NCBI GenBank assembly: GCA_964019135.1
Contig: OZ025249.1
Span: forward strand, 3,534,001-3,598,000
From: Arenicola marina
Lineage: Eukaryota; Annelida; Polychaeta; Arenicolidae
Length of the DNA stretch: 64,000 nucleotides
Direction: 5' to 3'
Both the position numbers and the translations under genes were made by a program. The notes under the pieces are model-generated. The model searched no databases and was not told the origin of the DNA. It saw only the letters and a list, made by a program, of their open reading frames with translations. This document shows positions 37,001 to 48,800 of this stretch, in pieces; position 1 is the stretch's first letter, and the number at the start of each line of letters is the position of its first letter.

Positions 37001-38205
37001 AGGGCAGTCTGCAATAAGGGTGTTGTCGTAGGGCAGTCCGCAATAAGGGTGTTGTCGTAGGGCAGTCCGCAATAAGGGTGTTGTCGTAGGGCATTCCGCA
37101 ATAAGGGTGTTGTCGCAGGGCAGTCCGCAATAAGGGTGTTGTCTTAGGGCAGTCCACAATAAGGGTGTTGTCGTAGGGCAGTCTGCAATAAGGGTGCTGT
37201 CATAGGGCAGTCCACAATAAGGGTGTTGTCGTAGGGCAGTCCACAATAAGGGTGTTGTCGTAGGGCAGTCCACAATAAGGGTGTTGTCGTAGGGCAGTCC
37301 GCAATAAGGGTGTTGTCGTAGGGCAGTCTGCATTAAGGGTATTGTATTCTAGCTGCGATGCGTCCAAATTCTACCGGATGCACTCACTTCTCATTCGCTC
37401 CATCTTGTTGCCCATGGCAAGGTCATACTGGTATGCCCATATGAAGGTCAATGGCATCAAGGGTACCAAGGCTGAAGGCTTCCGTGTTCGTCGAAATCTG
37501 CAAACAAATCAGCAGCTTGTAGCATGTCTATACATGTATATGAATCTACATGGAGAAAACAGTCATGAGGTAATTTAACAAATACACAATGCACAATCCC
37601 ACATTGTGTAGTTAGCTAAATGATTTCAGCACAAAACATACCCAGCTATTCCTCCAACCAAGGCTACAGCATAGAAGGCACTCCACCAGTAAAACATGTC
37701 CCTGGCTTTTGCCAATCCCATTGACATTTGCTGCTCTCTCATATAGTTCTGCATCTGCATTTGCCTTTCCATCTGCATTTCGAGGGAAACATGACATCAA
37801 AGGTAGCTCAGAAATGTGCAAGATCTAAACTCATATTTATATTGACTCATCTGTAGCCAATCAGAATAATAAAAAAAGTTACATTGACTGTAACCCAAAG
37901 GCACAAAATTAATTGACCCATGTTACAAAGCGGTCGCAGAAATCATTTTGGTCTCACAGAGGTAATAATTATTGTGCATCCTGTAGATCTGTGGCAAATG
38001 GCTTTAAATATTGCAAAATATTTTACTTTTACTTCATGACTTATTTCGTTGAATCATTTTTTATCAAGTCATAGGGACCCAATTGGATTGTGGTTATAAA
38101 AAATGCAGATATAACTTAACTTACCATGGTCTTCTGGTTTTCAACCATGAATACTTGATTTTTCTTCATATTTTCATCCATAGCCTTGCCCATAAATATA
38201 CCCAT
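28017..38205 (-). CDS. PLGRKT: Plasminogen receptor (KT) homologue, complete
   Basis: A small two-pass membrane protein (known in vertebrates as a cell-surface plasminogen receptor, also reported in mitochondria). Four coding exons: 38125-38205, 37642-37772, 37388-37497 and 28017-28126; phases 0, 2 and 1 close, 432 nt, 143 aa (human 147). Exon 1 gives MGIFMGKAMDENMKKNQVFM, with ATG just after a TTGCAG acceptor, so a 5' UTR intron is likely. Exon 2 encodes the Met/Gln-rich helix (MERQMQMQNYMREQQMSM) and the first membrane segment (MFYWWSAFYAVALVGGIAGF, residues ~53-72). Exon 3 has SALVPLMPLTFIWAYQYDLA and KMERMR. Exon 4 gives NDAEKILREENALLDLPTGM and ends NQAKSS-stop. The vertebrate C-terminal lysine used to bind plasminogen is absent. 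The last intron is 9.3 kb and mostly minisatellite; the final exon was found by phase and by similarity to human AEDILETEKSKLQLPRGM. Confidence 0.9.
28194..29454. mobile_element. hAT-like DNA transposon, apparently non-autonomous
   Basis: The terminal inverted repeats are CAGACATGGAGTAATCA at 28194 and, on the other strand, CAGGCATGGGGTGATTAC ending at 29454. CAG-starting ends of this type are typical of hAT elements. Both subterminal regions are packed with GTAATCGTAATCGATTACAT repeats. The ~1.26-kb body has no transposase frame I recognise. No 8-bp duplication is visible: the left flank is ATATATAT and the right flank is already minisatellite. It lies in the last PLGRKT intron. Confidence 0.6.
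29455..37337. repeat. 7.9-kb array of a 29-bp minisatellite (last PLGRKT intron)
   Basis: About 270 units of GTAGGGCAGTCCGCAATAAG plus GGTGTTGTC, with common variants (CCACAATAAG, GTCTTAGGGC, GTAGGACAG). A block of 1,913 bp (about 66 units) starting near 31,636 is repeated almost unchanged from 33,549, and a 319-bp block (11 units) is repeated near 36,375/36,694. In the transcribed (minus) sense the consensus GACAACACCCTTATTGCGGA plus CTGCCCTAC contains neither GT nor AG; only variants restore them. Units are 29 bp, so all frames run open for hundreds of codons; these frames are not genes. The array starts flush against the hAT-like element and ends about 50 bp from the exon 37388-37497 donor. 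Confidence 0.95.
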
Positions 38206-39848
38206 ATTGCTGCAATCATAATAAAGCAAAGTAAGAGCATTACCGCTATACATTGTCAGAATAAAATTGTTGCTGCACTCATATTAGTTGCAATAAACAG
38301 GCTAGTGGACAGTCTAATATCACACACAGCCAAAGGGGAAGGTGACAGGTAGGAGAGAAATCCAAACATTATCTGCAATGTTCCATGTCAAAGATTGATG
38401 CTCTATAAAACTTACAATGAAAGAATTAAATGCTGCTTAATTCAAGCCGCCAAATGCAAACTTATTTTAAGCCAGACAGAATGTCATAATGGAAAATGAG
38501 GTGTCAGAAGTTATATAGAGTGTGTTAGCAATAGTTTTATAGATATCACATCATATATAACAATGTAAAAGTTCTATACATCTAGCAATTTGGACACCAA
38601 TGGTGCTATGTCTATCCAGAGATGCATGACGGATGTAAAGTGGTCAAAAGGGGCATAAACGATTTCAATTCTGGCTAGGCTGCTCCCACTGTTACATAAA
38701 CAAGTATAGTCACTTGTGATGATGAATCAATTATGCATAAAGTCTAAGCTTCTTCATTAATTAACTTAGACCTAGATCTAAGCTTACATGTATATTTTAA
38801 AAGATGGAATTTTTTATTCTTAACATATTTATTTTAGAATAAATTCTTAATTACCAGATCTAGACCTTAATTTTAACCTTAATATTATGGAATTAATCAA
38901 ATACTGGTTTAACTCTTTCGAGAACAAAACTTCTATTCTAAACTAAAGCCAGTGCAAAATGCAAACAAAATTAAAACCGTCCGTGGTCAGATCGCGCGCC
39001 TTCGCTTTACATCAATTTGTCAATTAGAGGCGAAAGGGACCATGTCAGAGATATTTGTTCCACGTCAAAATAAGAGAAGCCAGGTGAAAGGTGAAAGCAA
39101 TTTACATTGTTTATGGAGGATCTTTGGCGGACCCGTAAAAAATGCAAATAGTTTCCAAAAACCTCAAATGCTGAATAACTTTTGTCTTGGCTGCTTGGAC
39201 AGTTGGAGGTGAACCTGGAGCAGTTTGATAATTACCGAAATGTAACGAAAAGTACCGCCACTAAAGACCGAATAATATCATAAGTGAAAGAAAGGTCAAA
39301 ATAAAAGGTAAACGACTTGGTGCCCAAACAACTTTTTTTTCCTTTCTTTTTTAAACTTCAGGCCAATTTTTCTGTAAATTTCAAGGCCACCAAAAAAAAA
39401 ACATAGCCACCCCCATTGTTGCCATGTTATTTGGCTGCCGGTGTAGCAAGTGTTGCGCTAAGTGACAGCGCGCCGTGGTGTTGGCGTGGAAGACCATCCA
39501 CGGGGCCGTTATGACAAATAAGTTTCGAGCTTTGTTGCGTGAAAGACGCTGTCGTCATATACTCTCAACTGCTCAAGGATGTGCACAACTTTATTAATAT
39601 GACATTGTTTCCTCGTGCGATGTATAATATTGACCTCAAAAATATTTTGTTATTTTCAATAAAAATGTACGAATAGATCTACACTGACATCTAAGTACAG
39701 ATAGATCTTTATTTATGCGTAAATGCGGCGTTGAGGTTATGCAAACCAAAACATCGACCCGAAATCTATGAAAATGGCAGGATGATCAGCGGTTCTGACA
39801 GCGACCAACGTCATCTGCGTAGTTGAAGTTAGTGCGAACATATTCAAT
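38206..39848. promoter_or_regulatory. Head-to-head PLGRKT / BSDC1 promoter region
   Basis: The two genes diverge here, with start codons 1.64 kb apart. A CpG-containing core lies at about 39,430-39,550 (GTGACAGCGCGCCGTGG, CCACGGGGCCG) and a probable BSDC1 leader (AAATCTATGAAAATGGCAGG) just before 39,849. The PLGRKT 5' UTR exon is presumably in this interval but I cannot place it. 38,300-38,950 is AT-rich with no feature. Confidence 0.45.
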
Positions 39849-42800
39849 ATGTCTGAAAGGTAAGTCCCCTCATGTGTAATCGCATAAGATGACACATATA
39901 TAGTAATGGTCATCTTACAGACTCCACGGTCGAATATGTTTTCCGAAACCAATTTCAATTTCCTGTTAATTTCATTTGTTTATAACCACTGTCACTGATA
40001 CTAAATGACAGACTGAAATGTAACTTGTTTTTGTCATCATCATCCTTCATTGATACAATCTATCGATCTGCTGGATCTATCTATATTTGTTTGATTAAAG
40101 ACTGAATGCAAATAGTTATGAGCTATGTTACTTGTTTATCTGTCATGTCTGTTCAGACTATCATGTTTATGATTGTTAACTGGTTAACTTAATTAATATT
40201 AAGTTCTTATTGTTAATACAAAGAATCATAACACTGCAACAGATATAAAATAACAAGATAAGTTATAGGGTTAGACTTTATCCTGTCCATAAACTATTGT
40301 ATACATCTAGATCTATACAATTTTTATCTTTTCAAAAAGAAATTTCCGTAAAATAGAATCTAGTATTTTTATCCTGGTGCCACTTATACCCTGGTGCAAC
40401 TTATATATGAACCAAGTCCAAGTTTGTCTCTCAGGTCCTCTTCTCCTCTACCTCTCTACCTACTTGGCTGGCTAAGAGATTAGGGTTTATTATTCCACCA
40501 TCTGTGCCTATCATAATCCCATTCTGCCAATGAAGCCAATTACCTTGGCGCCAATTGTAGATCCACTATCTTGTAATCTCCAGCCGGTATCAAGTTTCTG
40601 TCTGACCATCTTGGTCTAAGACAGCAGCTGTATCCACTTATACTTTTGACTGCTACTTCCCGAACCATGTCCAGCCACTTTATGAGTCAATTCAAAATTG
40701 GGTACCCTGCCAATGATGATAATGAACGGCTGACTCCACTCCCTCGATCCTACAAATACCACACCGCTTCTCTGACCACGCGACACATTAACCACCCATA
40801 TAAACACAGCCTAATTGACTCATCAGTTCTTTAAGTTGGTCGACTGTTGGCCACTATGTGTTAAGCTGGTGCCGCTGTAACTGTGCTCCAAGTATCTATT
40901 AAAGAAATACAGATCCATCAATTCTTATGGCTTTTGACAACAAACAGTGTGTGGACGCTGAGTTAAATGCAGTTAAGGGGAATAGTTAACAATAGTCAGC
41001 GCACATCAGAATATGAAGTCTAGCTTCAGCAATACAGAACTATGGAAGTTTACAGATGCCCGCCGGAACAAACTTTGAAGGGTTTGGCTCAGACTTAGAA
41101 ACTGAGCAAGATGGGCAGTGAGTTTGCATGTTTGTAAGATATACAAATATAATATAATTATAATTAATCACAATATTGAATGAGAATTGCAGTGCTTTAT
41201 ATGTTGTCTGCATTCACAAATCAATCCTTTCCGTAACATAATGTTATTTAAGTCAATACATAGATGTATGCAATGCACAATGCCAGAGAATGCACATGAA
41301 AGGTTTTAACTTTGGCGCAGCGTGTCGATTCTATTCAATGGCACAGAGGTGGAAAAACAATTAGCATAGCAGCTTTACTTGACTGAATGCTGATCTGCTA
41401 TCACGGATAAGCAGGGAAAAAGAGCTAGAGTTGCACTCTGAAGCTGTATTATAGTGCTTTTTGAGTTTGTGGTGATACTTGAGCGAAAACTACCCATCTC
41501 AGGGTATCCTTCTATTATATGACTCCCTTTAGGCTGGCAGACCAGAAGTTATATAATGCAGGACCACTGTATCATTGGACTGCCTCAGAGATTTATATAA
41601 TCTTTCAGAATGCCAATGCTCTGATTGTGCCTTCAAGTGTTAAACAAATTGATTTTATCGAAAATGCTTGCACCACATAGACTATTAATGGCATGGATGA
41701 TTTATTGGTTTGAAGAAGTTTACACCAAAAAGTTTTACACCAAAAGTTGAAAGTGTCCTTTCACACCTTGTACCTCTGTGGTTTCATATTGGTACTGTCC
41801 AATATAATAAGCAAAATGTTTACCAATATTGAAGAGTAGCTTTCAGCTGTGATTGTTCTTGTGCACTCTTGTTTTACAGTGGAGAGGATCAAGCCATGGC
41901 TGCAGCTACAGCTGCTGCTGCGCCTGTCACCAAGGGAGCTCAAGGGACATGGTGGGGAGGACTGGTGAACATAGCCAAGCAGAAGGTATCCGAACACACC
42001 TACGCATTGGCACAGATAAACAAAGTTAGAGATCTGCAGCTCCTCTAAAAACATAATAAAAGAATTTTTTATTGTATCTGTAATTGTTGACACATTGGTG
42101 TTTACTATGCAAGATGCAACTGTATGCAGTGCTTTTTATTTAAGTGCCTCACAGTATTTCATCTGATTAATAGCCTCTCAATATACCAGGGAAAATTGAT
42201 CTATTCAAAATCATCTCTCTCCAGGAATCTTCACTTGTTATTCTTTGTTACTTGCTTCAGTCTGCCTCAGCCATGGACTTTGTTCGCAAAGACATTGAAG
42301 AATTTAAGACAACCATGCAACAGGACTCTGCCTTCATAGCAAGTTCAGTCAAGAGCAAATTACAGGTAATAAGATTGTGGTGACTTTCCTGTTAATACGT
42401 ACCAATGTATACCCTTAAATGTGATGTATGTATGCTACATGTAGAATCGTTAGGTGTCTTTCATACATTGTACAAATCTGGTGGCAAGATCTGTAATGAT
42501 ACTATTGATACTGCTGGCAGTAAGGAATGAGGGCAAATTTGGTTTTATGTTTTTGCGAACTAATTGATTATCTTGGCCACCCAAAGAAAGTTACCATTCG
42601 TTTTTTGCCCTGCCGTATGTCCTTGTAGCATCTTGTCTTGTAAATTTGTGGAGTCGAGAGACTATATGATTCATCCCGTTGCCGTGTCTGTCAAGGGCAT
42701 GATGGTATTGTGGGAGGGAGGGGGCCCCCCCGGTGTTGTACGTTGGTGTTGGGAGTCACTCGACCAGTCCTCCCACCTGACATTGCTTTCTGACGGCTGG

Positions 42801-45800
42801 TATTGCCATGCCCGCCACTCTGGTGGGGCGGGGAACATCCTCCCTCCCATCGCATGGCCTATTGCCAGCTTTGTTTTAAAAGGGCAGAGCGTCCGGTGAT
42901 CGTCATGTGAAATCCATCAATATTATCGATCTCGGGGCCCGCCCGTTCTCGCCATACCCTTCGCTTGCTGGCGCCGGAGCCAATGCCACGGCCCTTCGAC
43001 CGATTAGTCGGCAGGGCTATACGTGTGCTTGACCTGTTGTTGCCCAATATTTGGAACAAAGCCATCCTGGATGCGCAAGAGCATCCATTCGGACCTGAGC
43101 CGTGATAGCGCGTGTAGGTGACATTTTCGGCAACATGTGTTTGGCCGCGTTCCATCGATGACGTCACCGGGAGCAGACGACAAGGTTTATTGCTTGTTTT
43201 GTTGACATGTGACCTGCTGTTGGATTCCGTTGCAGTATATGGACTTCCGACCGATTTCAGGAATATTTGTCAACTTATTCTATGACCTGGTACCTTGCCA
43301 TGGCTTCGCTATGTAACGACAATAGTTTGATGTGTTTCGCATAGCAGTGATAACATGCTCTCTCAGCTAAGTGTAAGCCCCAGTTTATGCTGCGTGCTGT
43401 GCGTTGGCGGAACGTTAACCCAGAGGCAATATAAGGCCTGTCAGTTTTGTCTACGGTCGCCACGGCCTCATGCGCTCTGCGCCACGTGAAACCTCTATCA
43501 TAAGTCTTCCACGATATTCTCATGATAACTGCCGATCAAGAGCTAAAACACGGCGAAAGGTCATTGAATACTACGGTTGGGCTATGAGCAGTAAATATAT
43601 GAATGAACGTTGTGTGCCACGTATGTTACTTATTACTAACGACTGTGGCATTGCTGCATGTTACAAAGCTGAGCTTTCTATTTGCATCCGAACTTGGCTG
43701 CAGTAGCCATTACTAATTATTTGGGACTAGATTGGGCTGCTACAAAACAGAACTGTTGTTTTGGGACTGGACCTGGTTGCTACAAACCATAAATTGTTAG
43801 TTGTTGTGACTAAGTCTGCCTGCCGGTAAACCCAACAAGAGAAGCCGCCGTGGCCGTTTTAGCATACTGTGCACACAGTTGTCATCGGCTGTTAGTCTAA
43901 GGATTGATTATTGCATGCGACTTGCTTTATATGAACTTTGCCCTTTATGTTTCCATCCTGTACCCATTCGTCTACATTGGCGTTTTATGTCCATCAATTA
44001 TTTTCACCGGCTATCCATCAGGTGATAACACTATCAGTTCATCAATTGATTGCATTATCAGTTCGTTAACTGATTACACTATCAGCCATCAGCTGATAAC
44101 ACTGTCTATCACAAGATTACAGTTGCCATCAGCTGATCCTCACTATCTATCACAAGATTACATTTGCCATCACCTGATCACACTGTTTATCACTTGATTA
44201 CATTTGCCATCACCTGATCACTGTCTATCACAAGATTACATTTGCCATCAGCTGATCATACTGTCTATCATATGATTTCACTGTCCATCACATGATTACA
44301 AATGTTCGTCAGGTGATTACACTGTCCATCGGATGATTACACTGTTCGTCAGGTGATTACACTGTCCATCAGATGATTTAACTCGGTGCATCATTTAGAT
44401 ATTACACTGTCAATTCATCAAGATAATTTCACTCTATCCACCAAGCCGTTACACTTTGTTTGTGAACCTCCGGGTTCCAGTATGTGAAGTGTTAACTTCA
44501 TGGTTGCCCCCTGCTTCAATACATTAGTTACACAGTTTCTCTTCCATAATTTCGTTGGTTTGACCATGTTACTTGCGGTGGGGGTGTTGGTGGGCAATCC
44601 GTGGTCCAGGCAGGCTGTGTACACGCCTTGTTCTGTCTTACAGGTTGAAGAGGAGGAGGCTCGGGCCGCCGACTCGGAGCCTGAGGAAGGCGGGCCGGGC
44701 ATGATGGCCTGGATAGGAGGCCTTCAGAAAGCCCTCTGCACGGTGTGTGCCGCCCCCCCCCCCTCCCCCCTGCACCCTCCGCCCTCTCTAGCGTTAAGGG
44801 TCGCTGCCCCCCGCCCCACCCCTGCTTCGCTTCCCATGGGGCTGTTAAAAACTAAATTGTTATTGCAAAATATAAAGAGCGCTGCTTATGTAAAGCTGTA
44901 CATTAATGTGTCGTCCCAATCCGTAGCTTGTATGTAAAGCTGTACATGAATGTGTCGTCCCAATCCGCAGCTTGTATGCCAGTGTCTGGTAGCGTTCTTC
45001 CTGTTCCATGCCCCTTGGGATCTGTTCTAAGGCGCTTGATGTTCACTTGTACATACACGTTTGTATTTGGTTGTACATGTTTGTGTTCGGTTGTATATGT
45101 TTGTGTTCGGTTGTACATGTTTGTGTTCGATTCCGTGTTTTGTGCACGGTTTTATATGTTAAGTTACATTGGATTGTAACACATCCGATGACATAATCCG
45201 CTACATTGCTTGTCTCATGCTGAAACTAGCCCCAGCGAGTTACTACTAAAATCAAAACAAGCGACAAAAAAAACTCTTTGAATACTGCTGTTGGTGGTTA
45301 ATATGTTGTCAATACTTTTGATGAACTATTTTCGTACAGTGCTACTATATTTATATTTATAGTAGTTTAAATTTGACGCATGTACGTAGTATTGACCTCC
45401 TTTACTAGTTAGAATGTGCGTGTACTGTGTATAGTACTGCAATAGGTTTCTAGTATTGTGACCATTAAAATAAGTAATACACTCGTAATAGTTACTGTCT
45501 AAACCTTGTTAACATTAACCACGATTCGTTCCCTCCTTATACAATAAGCATGGGCCATCCCTCATAAGTAAAGCTCATGTAGACGCCCTGTCAATGACTT
45601 GATGTGACGTGTTGGCGGTCTGACGGGATCGATATTGATCAATGTTGGTGTGGTTGTGTTGACAAACAGATATTGATCAATGTTGGTGTGGTTGTGTTGA
45701 CAAACAGATATTGATCAATGTTGGTGTGGTTGTGTTGACAAACAGATATTGATCAATGTTGGTGTGGTTGTGTTGACAAACAGCAAGAAAACGCCTCGAC

Positions 45801-48800
45801 GGCCACCCAGAAGATGAAGCAGGGCATGTCGACACTGATCGGGGGGCTGCAGCGGGTGCTCATCATCCCACCGGACTCCGACGACGAGGAAACCATCACC
45901 GCCAACTCGCACGTCTTTGACCGCGCCAAGGTGAGGCGTCTATACCGCCCCCCACCCCACCAGCCTCAGAGTAAAGAAAGCACACTCATCATTAAGCAGA
46001 CATGGGGTAGAAATACTAAATTCTCATGTTCTTGTACGGTACTCCAATGTATTCACTGCTCTCGAGTACACTTTTGGGAAATTGTTTAGCGCAAATACAT
46101 CGATTAGCCTTGTGATTAAACCCCTTGAACACTTGTAAGTCTGAGGTGTTTACTCCTCAATTTACTGTCCCGTTCTGGTCCCGTCAAAGCACTATGATCG
46201 TCCTGTGAATCCAGCTCCACGTCTCCACAGTGAGAATCTAAGTACATTTGTATATTTGTGGACCGCCATCTTTGTTCCAGGCTCGGCTACATGCGATCCA
46301 GACAGACCAAAGTACTTACAGCGACCCACCTGAAGAACCCGAGAAGTTCGAAAGCTTTCTCCACGACTTTGATCTGGACGTTAGGAAGGGAGATATATCC
46401 GAGCTGCTGGTCTCCAACGTGGAAGTGCGCGCATTATACACAGCGATGGTGAGTCATCTCAGGTCTATACACAGCGATGGTGAGTCATCCCAGGTCTATA
46501 CACAGCGATGGTGAGTCATCTCAGGTCTATACACAGCGATGGTGAGTCATCTCAGGTCTATAGACAGCGATGGTGAGTCATCCCAGGTCTATACACAGCG
46601 ATGGTGAGTCATCTCGGGTCTATACACAGCGATGGTGAGTCATCTCAGGTCTATACACAGCGATGGTGAGTCATCTCAGGTGTATACACAGCGATGGTGA
46701 GTCATCTCAGGTGTATACACAGCGATGGTGAGTCATCTCAAGTCTATACACAGCGATGGTGAGTCATCTCAGGTCTATACACAGCGATGGTGAGTCATCT
46801 CAGGTCTATAGACAGCGATGGTGAGTCATCTCAGGTCTATACACAACGATGGTGAGTCATCTCAGGTCTATACACAGCGATGGTGAGTCATCTCAGGTCT
46901 ATACACAGCGATGGTGAGTCATCTCAGGTGTATACACAGCGATGGTGAGTCATCTCAGGTCTATACACAGCGATGGTGAGTCATCTCAGGTCTATACACA
47001 GCGATGGTGAGTCATCTCAGGTCTATACACAGCGACGGTGAGTCATCTCAGATCTATACACAGCGACGGTGAGTCATCTCAGGTCTATACACAGCGACGG
47101 TGAGTCATCTCAGGTCTATACACAGCGATGGTGAGTCATCTCAGGTCTATACACAGCGATGGTGAGTCATCTCAGGTGTATACACAGCGATGGTGAGTCA
47201 TCTCAGGTCTATACTCAGCGATGGTAACTTTAAGCCAAACAACGATAGAGAATGTCACTCAATGACAGATTGATTAGCAGCCATGGTAGACACTCGTAGG
47301 ACGTGTTGTCGCCCCCTAAGGCAGGAGGTGTGGGTGCTTGAAGGCCTACGTATGACTGACCCCCCCCCCCCCCCACCTCCTCTACCCAGGTTCCGTCCAC
47401 CGTGTCTCACGCGGACTTCTGGCATCGCTACTTCTACAAACTGCACCTGCTGAATGAGGACCAGATGAGGCGCGAACAGCTGATGCGGCGTGCTGACGTC
47501 ACGGATCACGAGTCAGACCTGGCCTGGGACGACGGTAAGGAGGGCGCCATGCTTCCATCTCATACTGACACACTGTGCAACAAATCAGTGTGACATAACC
47601 CCGCCATTTATCATGCCAACATCATGTTAATTTCTAAATGTGTATGACGTAATTAGTGCAAGAATAACGTGTATTTTTGTCGCTAACATGTATCCCTAGA
47701 CTGCGCAATGAAGGAGTGAGAGACACAAACCTGTGACGCGGTCCAAATAGCTCCCAACTGAGAGTCCGCTGCCAACAGCTGTGACCATATTTACCACTAC
47801 ATTTGAAGCAGATGTCCCTGTGAATGTTTATATTTCCTTCGAAATACAAATGCAGATATGTTGAAATTGTGAGAAGATATCTGCCTGAACTAATATAATT
47901 GTACCCCATTTGGGTGATTGCCACTTCTCTCACTGGTTGATTGTCGGTTTTGTGCAGAGGATGACTGGGGTGAGATTGAAGGTGGCTCCCCCCACCCGCC
48001 GTCCTCCCTGCCCATCGCCGCCGGTGCCGCCGCCCCTGGGGACACCGCCGCCCCCGAGGCCCCCGAGACCCCCGGGGCTGACCCGCTCCCGTCGCCGGGA
48101 TCCGAGGAGGACGTCCTCAGCCAGCTGGAGACCCTGGAGATGCCTGAGGCTGAGCTCGACGAACAGACAGTGGACAAAGTGCTGAAGGAGGAGTTCAGCG
48201 AGCGGGGTGTGACCGGGGAGGGAGGGCAGTCGCCGGCCGCGGACAGTATACAACCTAAGCCGGATAGCTCAAATGACTCTGATCGCGCCTCTGACATCGC
48301 CCACCCCTCAGAACCCCCAGAGCCTCCAGCAGAAACCCCCAACCGGCCGTCAGAGGGCGCCAGTCCTGCAGACGATACGGACAGCCGCGTCGCCATGGCA
48401 ACCCCCGACCCCGCGGCCGACGCGGCCCCCCTAGCCGAGCTGGCGACCAAGGTCCGAGGTGACCTGGTGGTGGTGGGCTCCACAGGGTCCGGCTCTGATG
48501 GCAGCCCGTCTTCCACCGTCAGCAGCGCCGGTAACAACAAGGGTAGGTAGAGAGGGGGTACTGGGTCTTACAACAACAAGGGTAGGTAGAGAGGGGGTAC
48601 TGGGTCTTACAACAACAAGGGTAGGTAGAGAGGGGGTACTGGGTTTGACAACAACAAGGGTAGGTAGAGAGGGGGTACTGGGTCTGACAACAAGGGTAGG
48701 TAGAGAGGGGGTACTGGGTCTGACAACAACAAGGGTAGGTAGAGAGGGGGTACTGGGTCTGACAACAACAAGGGTAGGTAGAGAGGGGGTACTGGGTTTT

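Noticed and set aside
29430-37333. Very long minus-strand open frames (up to ~594 codons, RQHPYCGLPYDNTLI-type repeats)
   Set aside because: They arise because a 29-bp unit without stops is read in all three frames in turn; they have no family similarity and lie in an intron.
42564-43167. Possible exon or transposon frames in the GC-rich part of BSDC1 intron 3
   Set aside because: No conserved motif, no phase fit to BSDC1 exons, and frames overlap on both strands.
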